Assembly (NCBI GenBank): GCA_043758025.1
Contig: JAYVOH010000063.1
Span: forward strand, 1-6,173
Reading direction: 5' to 3'
Length of the DNA stretch: 6,173 nt
From: VFKE01 sp043758025
GTDB taxonomy: Bacteria > Verrucomicrobiota > Verrucomicrobiia > Verrucomicrobiales > Verrucomicrobiaceae
Within the stretch, counting starts at the first letter, position 1. Each line of letters opens with the position of its first letter. Shown one piece after another: positions 1-5,925 of the stretch. A program made the position numbers and the translations under genes. The notes below the pieces were generated by a model. It saw nothing but the letters and a program-made list of their open reading frames with translations, had not been told where the DNA came from and searched no databases.

Positions 1-1127
1 GTGCGCTCTGTGCTTTCGGTGCGCCCGGATTGGATTCGATGTCCTGCCTGCGGTGCCGGGGACATTACGCGCAAGGGGCGGCGCTTCGGGGAACTGCAAA
101 GCGTTCCCATTGGGCTTAAGCCTGTGTTTCTGGTGACCGAAGTGCCCAAATGCGAATGTGCGGCCTGTGGCAAACGCTTCGAGGCCGCCCCCCCTTTGCC
201 CCGGCCTATGTCCGCTACACCCATCGGCTCCAGGCGTTTGTCGAAGCCCTCGCCGGCCAGATGACCCTCAGCGATCTGGCCGCCATCACCGGGCTGGGCT
301 GGGACACGGTCAAGGACATCGTCAAGGCACGGCTGGAAAAGGATTATGGACGCCCGCGTTTGAAGCAGATCAAACGCCTGTCCTTGGATGAGATTTACGT
401 CGGGCGACGCAAAAAGTTCTACACGCTGGTCATCGACGCTGACACCGGCCAGGTCGTCTGGGTGGCACCGGGTCGCGCGGGAGATTCTCTTTGCAAGTTC
501 TGGCGGGCCTTGCGTTTGAGCAAGGCCAGGATCAAGGCGGTAAGCATGGACATGAGCCCGGCGTATTGGGCGGCGGTGCTGAAAAATCTGCCGCAAGCGG
601 CCATTGTGTTCGACCGCTTCCACATCATCAAGCTGGTCAACGAAAAACTCGATGATCTGCGCCGCGAACTGGTGCGCGAAGCCACCGGCCCGATGCGCCA
701 GAGCGTCAAAGGAGTGCGCTACCTGCTGCTGATGCGCCGGGACCATGTGGCCGAGCACCGGCTGCCCCAGTTGCAGGCGGCACTCAAAGACAACGAACCG
801 TTGAACATCGGCTATCTGTTGAAGAAAGCCTTGAGCCTGCTCTGGGAACAATCCGACTACGCGCAGATGAAATCCTATCTCCACCAGTGGTGCGCCTGGG
901 CGATGGAATCGGGCGTGCGCCAGATGCAACAACTGGGCAGGACGCTGCTGGGCCATGCCAGCGGCATCCTCGCCTGGTGGAAGCACCGCATCAGCAACGG
1001 ACGCATGGAAGGTATCAACAACAAAATCAAAACCCTCCTGCGCCAGACCTATGGCCTGCGTGACGAACGCTTCTTCACCCTGAAACTCTACGCCTTACCT
1101 AACTCCAGACTCAAACTTATCGGATGA
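1..1127 (+). pseudogene. ISL3-family DDE transposase, 5' end outside window, interrupted by a -1 frameshift
   Basis: The product would catalyse cut-and-paste movement of an ISL3-type insertion sequence. The N-terminal part (frame 1, from base 1) has a zinc-ribbon-like pair of motifs, RCPACG and CECAACGK. The rest is in frame 3 and is open from base 150 to the stop at 1125-1127. It contains the helix-turn-helix segment (MTLSDLAAITGLGWDTVKDI) and an ISL3-type DDE core. The likely catalytic residues are Asp in SLDEIYVG (387-389), Asp in SMDMSPAY (549-551) and Glu in NGRMEGINNK (1008-1010). The frames join at a run of seven C (188-194): a -1 slip there reads EAAPP then FAPAYVRYTH, a natural family sequence. 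The joined product is about 375 residues. Family members are usually somewhat longer, so the first residues probably lie before base 1. The break may be a real mutation, programmed slippage or a homopolymer sequencing error. Family assignment is confident; activity is unknown. Confidence 0.85.
189..195 (+). other. Frameshift site C CCC CCT in the transposase
   Basis: In the upstream frame, the codons GCC CCC CCT place a C CCC CCT heptamer exactly in the X XXY YYZ phase for -1 slippage. The downstream -1 frame resumes the conserved transposase sequence immediately. This locates the frame change to within a few bases. It does not show whether the change is programmed, mutational or artefactual. 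Confidence 0.6.
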
Positions 1128-1147
1128 ACCGTTTAACGGCTGTGTAT

Positions 1148-1753
1148 TCAATACGCAAACGCCGCATTTTCGTTCCCAGCAGCCGCAGTTTGTTCCGCAT
1201 CCGGCAATCCGAAAGCGCGTGAGGTGGATTGGCTCGCGGTTGTGAATTCCGTTTGCGCCGCTTTCAAGGCGGCTAGAATCGCGGCTTCGATGTTGCCTCT
1301 GCTTAAATCCAGGATGGCGGCATTCGCGATGCAGTCCAGCGCGTCCTGCGGGATGAACGGCTCCAGTCCGTAGCCGATCATGCAGGCGGCGCGTGAGTTG
1401 GCCATGTCGAGTTCCAGAAGCACAAGTCGGCACTGGTTGCCGGATTCCTGTTGCATGGACAAGCCTCCAAGGTTGAACAACCAGAAGGCGTGGGCGGCGA
1501 GCGGGATGCGTGCGTCCACGTGGCCGATCACTGCGGCGAATCTGAGCTGGGGGAACTTCCGCATCATTTCCAGCAAGGCCTCGGTGACGTTGTGTTTAAT
1601 TGCCGGGTCAAGCGCGCCCGTGAAGTCGGTCAGGGGAAACTCCAGTTGCGGGGCCGCGCCCAGAACCCGGACGGTTGCCGCCAGATCAAAGCCGCAATTC
1701 GAACACGCGGGCACGTTTTCGTGCAAAGTTTGTCGGCAGGCCGGGCAGTGCAT
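1148..1753 (-). CDS. Zinc-ribbon TPM-domain protein
   Basis: This is a 201-residue soluble protein. The N-terminus carries a zinc ribbon with Cys3, Cys6, Cys17 and Cys20 (CPAC and CSNC). Residues ~40-170 match the TPM (DUF477/YgcG-like) fold: an alpha/beta pattern with a segment near 87-98 reading AAHAFWLFNLGG and the diagnostic GYGLE at 127-131, followed by a helical segment. Family members have been linked to phosphatase-like activity or to membrane-protein quality control. The exact role of this subtype is unknown to me. No signal peptide or membrane segment is visible, so it is probably cytoplasmic, unlike secreted TPM proteins. The tail after ~175 is low in complexity and faces the ISL3 element, so it could have been altered by the insertion. 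No convincing Shine-Dalgarno precedes the ATG. It is divergent from the membrane protein gene and shares a 189-base intergenic region with it. Confidence 0.8.
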   Translation of the reverse strand: MHCPACRQTLHENVPACSNCGFDLAATVRVLGAAPQLEFPLTDFTGALDPAIKHNVTEALLEMMRKFPQLRFAAVIGHVDARIPLAAHAFWLFNLGGLSMQQESGNQCRLVLLELDMANSRAACMIGYGLEPFIPQDALDCIANAAILDLSRGNIEAAILAALKAAQTEFTTASQSTSRAFGLPDAEQTAAAGNENAAFAY

Positions 1754-1821
1754 GGCGTGATGATGTCGTGAAATCTTAAAACTACAAGCCGGGATCGTGG
1801 TGGTCGGCGGCAGATATATTT

Positions 1822-1850
1822 TTTATCTACCTGGCAAATATTCTTGCCAA
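1822..1850 (-). promoter_or_regulatory. Candidate promoter for the TPM gene
   Basis: On the minus strand, TTGGCA (complement of 1845-1850) is followed after 17 bases by GATAAA (complement of 1822-1827). It lies about 70 bases upstream of the start codon in an AT-rich stretch. The -10 box matches the consensus at four of six positions. It is a pattern match only, and sigma-70-like recognition is assumed. Confidence 0.3.
1832..1849. promoter_or_regulatory. Palindrome TGGCAA-N6-TTGCCA, possible operator
   Basis: A perfect six-base inverted repeat separated by six bases lies between two divergent genes. It overlaps the candidate -35 boxes of both directions. A dimeric repressor or activator bound here could co-regulate the TPM gene and the membrane protein/ABC operon. 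No regulator gene is present in the window. The site is seen; its function is inferred. Confidence 0.35.
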
Positions 1851-1872
1851 CGAGCATCTCTCCGCATCCAAT
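1844..1872 (+). promoter_or_regulatory. Candidate promoter for the membrane protein/ABC operon
   Basis: TTGCCA (1844-1849) is followed by a 17-base spacer and TCCAAT (1867-1872), about 70 bases before the ATG at 1943. The -35 box is good and the -10 box weak (four of six). It overlaps the palindrome that also touches the opposite promoter. Confidence 0.25.
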
Positions 1873-1942
1873 GGCGCATGTGTTTAACCAGTCGCTTGCC
1901 CCCGCCTCGCCTGCGCTGGATGGAGCGGCAAAAATGTAACCC

Positions 1943-2683
1943 ATGATGTGGCGTGCCATTACCTGCACTGTCTTCGCATTCTGGGTGGTGATGTTTTCGC
2001 TGCTGGTGCGCGCGACCTATTACCCGGAAGAAAGCCGGTTCGCGCAATTGCCGCCGCGCACGGTGTTGCGGATGTTTATCGATCAGGCAAACAACGCCAG
2101 CACCTTGCATCTCTACCGTGATGGTTTAAAAGTGGGGCACTTGTTTCTGAGCGCCCATCGCACGGTGGATTATCTGGAAAGTGGCGACTGCACGTTGCTG
2201 GTCTCAGGATTGATGGAAAAGGGCGCACTGCAGGATGTTGAGGGTGCGGTTGCCTGGCGGCTTAATTTGCAACTGCTGGGTGGCGAACGATGGGGCGGAG
2301 CGAACGGACAGTTACGCATTCAAGACTCGGGCACGGTATTTGATTTCAACTGGCCGCATGACCAGCACTTGCCGGCCTTCACTCTCCGCAAGGCGGGTGA
2401 GGTCGTGGCCGATGACAAGCTGCTCCAGACCATGATCCCGGAGATGCCACCGGGCGCGGGCGGAGATGACATGGTTAAATTGAAAGCCCGGGAGGGCGTG
2501 ATGCAGCTTGCAGGCCAGAAACGCCGGGGCTATGTGGTCGAATTCAGCGTCATGGAACAATATCACATCAAGGCCTTTTTCACCGAAGCGGGAGAGCTGG
2601 CCTATGCGGAACTTCCGGGTAACTATCGTGCGCTGGAACCCGTGATCCACGGGTTGATCCCGGAAGAGACAGTGCAGGAATAA
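1943..2683 (+). CDS. Uncharacterised membrane-anchored protein preceding an ABC ATPase
   Basis: I do not recognise a named family for this 246-residue protein. Residues ~4-23 form one hydrophobic segment preceded by an Arg (MMWRAITC, then TVFAFWVVMFSLLV). This predicts an uncleaved anchor with the remainder outside the cytoplasm. The rest is rich in alternating polar and hydrophobic residues, suggesting a mostly beta domain, with no cysteines in known motifs and no catalytic signature visible. The ABC ATPase gene starts six bases after its stop, so the two are almost certainly co-transcribed and may be translationally coupled. It may therefore be an accessory or periplasmic-facing subunit of a transporter, but this is inference from position. 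The start is uncertain between the adjacent ATG codons at 1943 and 1946. A GGAG near 1922-1925 is too far upstream to be a normal ribosome site. Confidence 0.7.
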   Translation: MMWRAITCTVFAFWVVMFSLLVRATYYPEESRFAQLPPRTVLRMFIDQANNASTLHLYRDGLKVGHLFLSAHRTVDYLESGDCTLLVSGLMEKGALQDVEGAVAWRLNLQLLGGERWGGANGQLRIQDSGTVFDFNWPHDQHLPAFTLRKAGEVVADDKLLQTMIPEMPPGAGGDDMVKLKAREGVMQLAGQKRRGYVVEFSVMEQYHIKAFFTEAGELAYAELPGNYRALEPVIHGLIPEETVQE

Positions 2684-2689
2684 AAGCTC

Positions 2690-3421
2690 ATGATCGAGAC
2701 CGACGACCTCACCATGGACTACGGCGCGGCGCGGGCGCTTGATGGGCTGACGCTGAATATTCCCCAAGGCGAATTCTTCGCGTTCCTGGGGCCAAACGGA
2801 GCGGGCAAGACCACGGCCATCAAGCTGCTCACGGGATTGATGACACCCGTGCGCGGCACGGTGCGCATCTGCGGTCACGACATGCGGACGGAGCCCCTCT
2901 TGGCAAAATCCATGCTGGGCTATGTGCCGGATGTGGCCGTCTTTTATGAAAAGCTTTCGGCACGCGAGTTCATGCGCTTCATCGCTGACATCTTTGAAGT
3001 GGAAGAAAAAAGTGCGGACCGCATGACGGGGGAGTTGTTTGGAAAATTTGATCTCAATCCTTACGCGCATGAGCGCATCGAGAACTTGAGCCATGGCACG
3101 CGCCAGCGTCTGGCCATAGCCAGCGCGCTGCTTCATGACCCGAAAGTTTTCATCATTGACGAGCCCATGGTGGGGCTGGACCCGCTGCACTCGCGCATCG
3201 TGAAACAGGAACTCAAAGAGCGCAGCCAAGCTGGAATGACGGTGCTGATGAGCACCCACCTTCTGAACATCGCGGAGGAACTTGCCGATAGGATTGGAAT
3301 CATCCATAAGGGCAAGCTGATCTCCCTTGGCACCATGGCTGAGTTGCGCAACGTGCGGCAAAGCGACGGTAAAGGGCTGGAGCAGATTTTCTTGGATATG
3401 GTGGCAGAGGAACCTGCATGA
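2690..3421 (+). CDS. ABC-2-type transporter ATP-binding protein
   Basis: This is a complete 243-residue nucleotide-binding subunit that would hydrolyse ATP to drive an ABC exporter; the substrate is unknown. Motifs in order: Walker A GPNGAGKTT (34-42), ABC signature LSHGT (133-137), Walker B VFIIDEP (153-159), D-loop GLDP (162-165) and switch His190 in STH. The signature is LSHGT rather than LSGGQ. The Q-loop region reads GYVPD (77-81) with no obvious Gln; both variations occur in the CcmA/NatA-like ABC-2 branch. No permease gene is adjacent. Upstream is the unknown membrane protein (six-base gap), and downstream the kinase start overlaps its stop (ATGA, 3418-3421). The permease may be elsewhere or may have been lost with the DNA missing after ~3513. 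No strong Shine-Dalgarno precedes the ATG, suggesting translational coupling to the gene before. Confidence 0.9.
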   Translation: MIETDDLTMDYGAARALDGLTLNIPQGEFFAFLGPNGAGKTTAIKLLTGLMTPVRGTVRICGHDMRTEPLLAKSMLGYVPDVAVFYEKLSAREFMRFIADIFEVEEKSADRMTGELFGKFDLNPYAHERIENLSHGTRQRLAIASALLHDPKVFIIDEPMVGLDPLHSRIVKQELKERSQAGMTVLMSTHLLNIAEELADRIGIIHKGKLISLGTMAELRNVRQSDGKGLEQIFLDMVAEEPA

Positions 3422-3660
3422 ACCGGCTGCCGCGCGTCATCGTGGTCATGGGCGTGAGCGGCAGCGGGAAAAGTCTTATTGGCCGGATGCTGGCCGTGAA
3501 GTTGAACGCGGCTTGTGCGGCTTTCCCTATGTTCGTCCGCTGCTTGGGCACTGCTGCGGTTAATCTTTACTCTCCACTTCTTCGTCACCTTCATCTACGG
3601 TTCCTGCAAATTCACCTAGGCGTTCGGCGGCAAGCTTCTCTAGTCGGCGTGCTTGGGTAA
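3418..3660 (+). pseudogene. Truncated gluconokinase-like kinase (N-terminal remnant)
   Basis: The first ~32 residues match the start of gluconokinase-type P-loop kinases, which phosphorylate gluconate to 6-phosphogluconate. The P-loop GVSGSGKS lies at residues 12-19, followed by a LIGRMLAVKLNAA helix. After about base 3513 the expected continuation (the acidic GDD.FH-type segment) is missing. The frame instead runs through unrelated DNA to a stop at 3658-3660, overlapping the nuclease gene on the other strand. A full-length kinase would have roughly 160-180 residues, so most of the gene is gone. The ATG overlaps the ABC ATPase stop as ATGA, so this was the third gene of the operon before a deletion or insertion. 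No other kinase half is seen in the window. A related P-loop kinase such as shikimate kinase is less likely, given the VVMGVSGSGKS start. Confidence 0.75.
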
Positions 3661-4210
3661 GAAGCGTGGTCCGCAGATACTTTGTTACTTTGCGCTCGCT
3701 GATGACTCGTGCGAGTGCAGCGATAGTGCTGGCACGTCGTGCAATGCGGACATCTGGATGCTTGCGATGCGGGAAAATGTCTGCCGGAATGATACGCCCC
3801 GTGTAGGAGGTGGGCAGAGTAATGACATCGGTCTGATGCGGAGGCTTTTCATTGAGCACAGCTTTGAAGGACGACTCCTTGATGACCTTGAGATATAGGG
3901 AGTATTCAGCACGGTCGAGTTCTGTTTTAATATCGCTTTTCTCGAGATGTCCGAGTTCCAGCGGCCACACTCGTATTTCAGCAACTTCAAACGGGTCGAG
4001 GACATTCATCGCTACAGCATCGGTGCGTTGGTTGGTCAGATGCCGTCCGATTCGCGCACCGAGCCCCTCGAATGTCTGTCCGATGTAGATAGGCTCACCG
4101 TCATAATCGTAGAACGCATAAACGCCGAACTGTGCACTGCCAATACGCCGTCCTTGCGCGTCAGGGCTACGGAGGAATGACTGTATCTCACGCGGGATTG
4201 CCCGCGACAT
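3560..4210 (-). CDS. GIY-YIG endonuclease, probable type II restriction enzyme partner
   Basis: This 216-residue nuclease probably cleaves DNA at sites left unmethylated by the adjacent methyltransferase. The GIY-YIG core is clear: GVY at 29-31, YIG at 42-44, Arg53 and His57 in GARIGRHL, Glu102 in RAEYSLYL and Asn120 in VLNEKPP. The Tyr, Tyr, Arg, His, Glu, Asn set is that of Eco29kI/Hpy188I-like restriction enzymes, and the Arg-x3-His pair resembles Eco29kI. Its length is close to Eco29kI, and similar proteins occur beside C5 methyltransferases. The region after ~125 has no motif I know and may provide specificity or dimerisation; the tail is acidic (DEGDEEVESKD). The gene starts 14 bases after the methyltransferase stop. 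An AGGAG abuts the ATG with no spacer, and a GC hairpin sits at codons 2-6, so initiation may be weak or regulated. A homing or repair nuclease is less likely given the neighbour. Confidence 0.85.
   Translation of the reverse strand: MSRAIPREIQSFLRSPDAQGRRIGSAQFGVYAFYDYDGEPIYIGQTFEGLGARIGRHLTNQRTDAVAMNVLDPFEVAEIRVWPLELGHLEKSDIKTELDRAEYSLYLKVIKESSFKAVLNEKPPHQTDVITLPTSYTGRIIPADIFPHRKHPDVRIARRASTIAALARVISERKVTKYLRTTLLTQARRLEKLAAERLGEFAGTVDEGDEEVESKD
4191..4206 (-). promoter_or_regulatory. GC hairpin just inside the nuclease start codon
   Basis: CGCGGG (4191-4196) and CCCGCG (4201-4206) form a perfect six-base-pair stem with a four-base loop. On the minus-strand transcript it begins one base after the AUG (4208-4210). 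Such a stem would hinder ribosome loading at the nuclease start. The inverted repeat is seen; a regulatory role is inferred. Confidence 0.4.
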
Positions 4211-4224
4211 CTCCTGGCTGACCT

Positions 4225-5418
4225 TCAGGCGCTGGCTGAACGCTTCCGAGCTGTCGGGCGTGAGCCGTAGCGGATTGATCGATGCTCTTGATTGGCTTCT
4301 TCGGTTTTGGCATAAAGGGCGGTGGCGAGCGGGGTTAGGTAGTTATCGGCAATCCAGCGCACTGCAGGGACGCAGACAGCATCACCAAAGCCGAAGAGTG
4401 CTTGATTGAGCGGCACGTTGAGCCGGAATTCGCTGGCACCCATCAGGCGGGCGCATTCGCGTGCAGTTAAAAGTCGGACGGCAAATCGCCCTCTGCCAGC
4501 TACAAAAAGTATCTGCCTACCGCTGCCACCGCGTGGTGTTCTGAGGCATCCAGCGATGCCGTCTGTGCGCAATTCGGCCATGGAGCCACTCGCACGCACA
4601 CGGCGGAATACAGTCGCGTAAGTGCGTTGCTTGCCATGAATCATGGTTTCTGCCTGCGCGCGATGCTTTGGACTCATCTGGTTGAGCAGGTAGTCGCACC
4701 TTTCTCGGCTCCACCACGCAGCAGAGTTTGGTGATAGTTCCTCAATGATGTCCGCTAGTTTCATTTCGTGCCGAGGAAGATTTGGCAGATGACGCAGGTT
4801 CCACTGAATCTCTGGGTGCCAGAGAATGAAATCGGCGAGTGCCGCCGGGCGCAGTTCGCTTTCAAATAAATTGGGGGTTTCGGCAATGCGCATAGTTTCG
4901 ACGCGTTGTCCGACAACGAAAAGGCGCTGCCGACTTTGGGGAACAAAACGCGAAGCATCAATGATGAACGCATCTACGCTGTATCCAAGCTTGTTCACCG
5001 CTAACAAAGCCTCACGGAAATCCTCGCCGTTATTCGAGGTAAGGAACCCAGTTACATTTTCCAACAAGATGAGGGGTGGGCGGCGCGATCCCATCTGCTC
5101 AAGAATACTGATGAATCCCCAAAACGCCGAGGAATGCTGACCAGAAAGACCCTTGCGTGCTCCAGCAAGCGAGAGGTCATTGCAAGGAAAAGATGCAGTG
5201 GCAAGGACTGTGCTCGGTATGGCAGCCACATCCAGTGCATGGATGTCGCCCAGCACGAACTCCGGTGATGCCCCGAAGTGGTGGCAATACATTTCCTTCT
5301 TCTTCCCCTCAATATCGTTGGCAAATACGGTGCTCCAGCCGCCCTGATCCAAGCCAAGACGCATGAGGCCGATGCCAGCGAAGTATTCAGCTACAGTTAG
5401 TGAAGGCATTGTGGGCAT
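4225..5418 (-). CDS. C5-cytosine DNA methyltransferase of a type II R-M system
   Basis: This complete 397-residue enzyme would transfer a methyl group from S-adenosylmethionine to carbon 5 of cytosine in a recognition site. Motifs in order: I, AEYFAGIGLMRLGL (10-23); IV, ASFPCNDLS with catalytic Cys79; VI, ENV (120-122); VIII, QSRQRLFVVG (161-170); IX-like, IAGCLRTPRGGSGRQ (288-302); X, GFGDAVCVPAV (343-353), with Asp in place of the common Asn. The target recognition region would be ~190-285, which is compact. Motif IV reads PCND rather than PCQ. The C-terminal ~25 residues are basic and probably disordered. The GIY-YIG nuclease follows after 14 bases, and no Vsr-type repair gene is present, so a restriction role is favoured over a solitary Dcm-like role. 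The ATG at 5416-5418 keeps all motifs, though Met4 is possible; neither has a Shine-Dalgarno. The sequence appears less GC-rich than the backbone genes, consistent with transfer. Confidence 0.92.
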   Translation of the reverse strand: MPTMPSLTVAEYFAGIGLMRLGLDQGGWSTVFANDIEGKKKEMYCHHFGASPEFVLGDIHALDVAAIPSTVLATASFPCNDLSLAGARKGLSGQHSSAFWGFISILEQMGSRRPPLILLENVTGFLTSNNGEDFREALLAVNKLGYSVDAFIIDASRFVPQSRQRLFVVGQRVETMRIAETPNLFESELRPAALADFILWHPEIQWNLRHLPNLPRHEMKLADIIEELSPNSAAWWSRERCDYLLNQMSPKHRAQAETMIHGKQRTYATVFRRVRASGSMAELRTDGIAGCLRTPRGGSGRQILFVAGRGRFAVRLLTARECARLMGASEFRLNVPLNQALFGFGDAVCVPAVRWIADNYLTPLATALYAKTEEANQEHRSIRYGSRPTARKRSASA

Positions 5419-5423
5419 GAAAT

Positions 5424-5452
5424 TCTATTGAACTATTTATAACATAATGCAA
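5424..5452 (-). promoter_or_regulatory. Possible promoter for the methyltransferase
   Basis: An AT-rich patch lies directly before the methyltransferase start. On the minus strand, TTGCAT (complement of 5447-5452) is spaced 17 bases from AATAGA (complement of 5424-5429). An alternative -10, TATAAA, lies at the complement of 5436-5441 but lacks a -35. Either would start the transcript at or within about ten bases of the ATG, giving a leaderless or nearly leaderless message. That fits the lack of a ribosome site. The match to consensus is poor. Confidence 0.2.
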
Positions 5453-5708
5453 GGCGCAAGACCCGTTTGCCCGCGATCTTGTGCTCCGCGAGCAAGGTGC
5501 CCGGCCAGAAAAGATCAATGTATCCCCAGTCGCCGGACAGCTTTTTTACCGGCTCCTCAAAACTGGCGACGGTGCGGCGCTGGATGCCGAAGACATTGAA
5601 GAACGCATCCCAGAATGATTTGGCTTCCGCATCCTCGCGAGTCTCGCCCTTCCATTCTTTCGAGAAGGCAATGGCGCGGTGTTTGATTTCATTCCACGAA
5701 AGGAGCAT
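5433..5708 (-). pseudogene. Truncated MmeI-like (type IIL) restriction-modification enzyme, N-terminal remnant
   Basis: These 91 residues match the extreme N-terminus of MmeI-type single-chain R-M enzymes, which join a nuclease, an adenine methyltransferase and a target-recognition domain in ~900 residues. Matching segments are LSWNEIKHRAIAFSKEW (3-19), AEAKSFWDAFFNVFGI (27-42), VASFEEPVKKLSGDWGYIDL and LLAEHK. The nuclease motif D-x9-ExK is intact at Asp65, Glu75 and Lys77. Similarity stops at about residue 81, after which a short unrelated tail runs to the stop at 5433-5435. The methyltransferase and recognition domains are absent. I chose the ATG at 5706-5708 because homologues begin at LSWNEI; the frame stays open upstream to an ATG at 5826-5828, but that extension looks non-coding. 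It reads in the same direction as the C5 methyltransferase, which starts 14 bases later. It is probably non-functional. Confidence 0.75.
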
Positions 5709-5800
5709 CGCCGATAAAGGCAGAGGAAGGCAAGGCTGGCAAGGGGTTGCAAGAACTTTCGCAGAAAGATTTTGCTGAGGGGTGGCAAATTCATGGCTGG

Positions 5801-5816
5801 GGACTTCTATAAGTCC
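5801..5816. repeat. Palindrome GGACTT-CTAT-AAGTCC
   Basis: A perfect six-base inverted repeat with a four-base centre lies upstream of the MmeI-like remnant and overlaps the start of the tandem repeat. It could be an operator or a short hairpin. Function is not shown. Confidence 0.4.
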
Positions 5817-5877
5817 GTTGTAAACCAACAGTTCTGCCGCCTATAAGGTCGTTGACAAACAAACAGAATAGTTTCTG
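5807..5877. repeat. Imperfect two-copy tandem repeat, period about 34 bases
   Basis: CTATAAG..CGTTG..AAAC.AACAG at 5807-5831 recurs in similar form from 5841, with substitutions and a one-base shift near the end. Both copies share CTATAAG and CGTTG and end in an ACAG. About 17 of the first 25 positions match without gaps. It may be a duplicated binding site or a decayed repeat. Confidence 0.35.
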
Positions 5878-5879
5878 AT
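5852..5879 (+). promoter_or_regulatory. Candidate promoter for the DUF6680 gene
   Basis: A perfect -35 box, TTGACA (5852-5857), is followed after 16 bases by TCTGAT (5874-5879), which matches four of six -10 positions. It lies about 46 bases before the ATG at 5926, and the -35 falls inside the second repeat copy. Only a weak GAAG precedes the start codon. Confidence 0.35.
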
Positions 5880-5925
5880 CAACAAGCTAGGAATTTTAGT
5901 TCATCAACCGCCAACCACGAAGCAA

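Larger units (their letters stand above)
1..1140 (+). mobile_element. Partial ISL3-family insertion sequence (right end approximate)
   Basis: The element is inferred from the transposase gene. Its left end lies before the window. Its right end must fall between the transposase stop (1127) and the neighbouring minus-strand gene, whose stop codon is at 1148-1150, unless that gene itself was trimmed. I could not find the usual ISL3 terminal repeat (an end starting GG.TCTT) in 1127-1260, so the boundary is a guess. The 11-base palindrome CCGTTTAACGG at 1129-1139 lies just after the stop and could be part of the end. Confidence 0.5.
5709..5925. other. Intergenic region between the MmeI-like remnant and the DUF6680 gene
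   Basis: No convincing gene is seen in these 217 bases. The minus-strand frame open to 5828 lacks family similarity. The stretch holds a small palindrome (5801-5816), a degenerate tandem repeat (5807-5877) and a candidate plus-strand promoter (5852-5879). It separates two divergent broken genes and probably held both original promoters. Confidence 0.5.

Noticed and set aside
1129..1139. CCGTTTAACGG palindrome as a transcription terminator
   Set aside because: The stem is only five pairs with a one-base centre and no T-run follows; at most it is part of the IS end.
1380..1771. Two plus-strand frames opposite the TPM gene
   Set aside because: The minus-strand frame has a zinc ribbon and TPM motifs; these are its antisense shadows.
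2312..3361. Long 349-residue open frame on the minus strand
   Set aside because: It is antisense to the membrane protein and a clear ABC ATPase. Its composition is His/Arg-rich with no motifs, typical of a shadow frame in GC-rich DNA.
3133..3594. 153-residue minus-strand frame over the ABC/kinase junction
   Set aside because: It lies opposite the ABC ATPase Walker B region, has no family similarity, and overlaps the nuclease 3' end in another frame.
3560..4210. GIY-YIG protein as UvrC-like or homing endonuclease
   Set aside because: Its size, lack of UvrC domains and DNA-binding intron-endonuclease modules, and tight coupling to a C5 methyltransferase favour a restriction enzyme.
5709..5828. 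N-terminal extension of the MmeI-like frame to the ATG at 5828
   Set aside because: The 40 extra residues resemble no homologue start and overlap the palindrome and repeat; family similarity begins right after the ATG at 5708.
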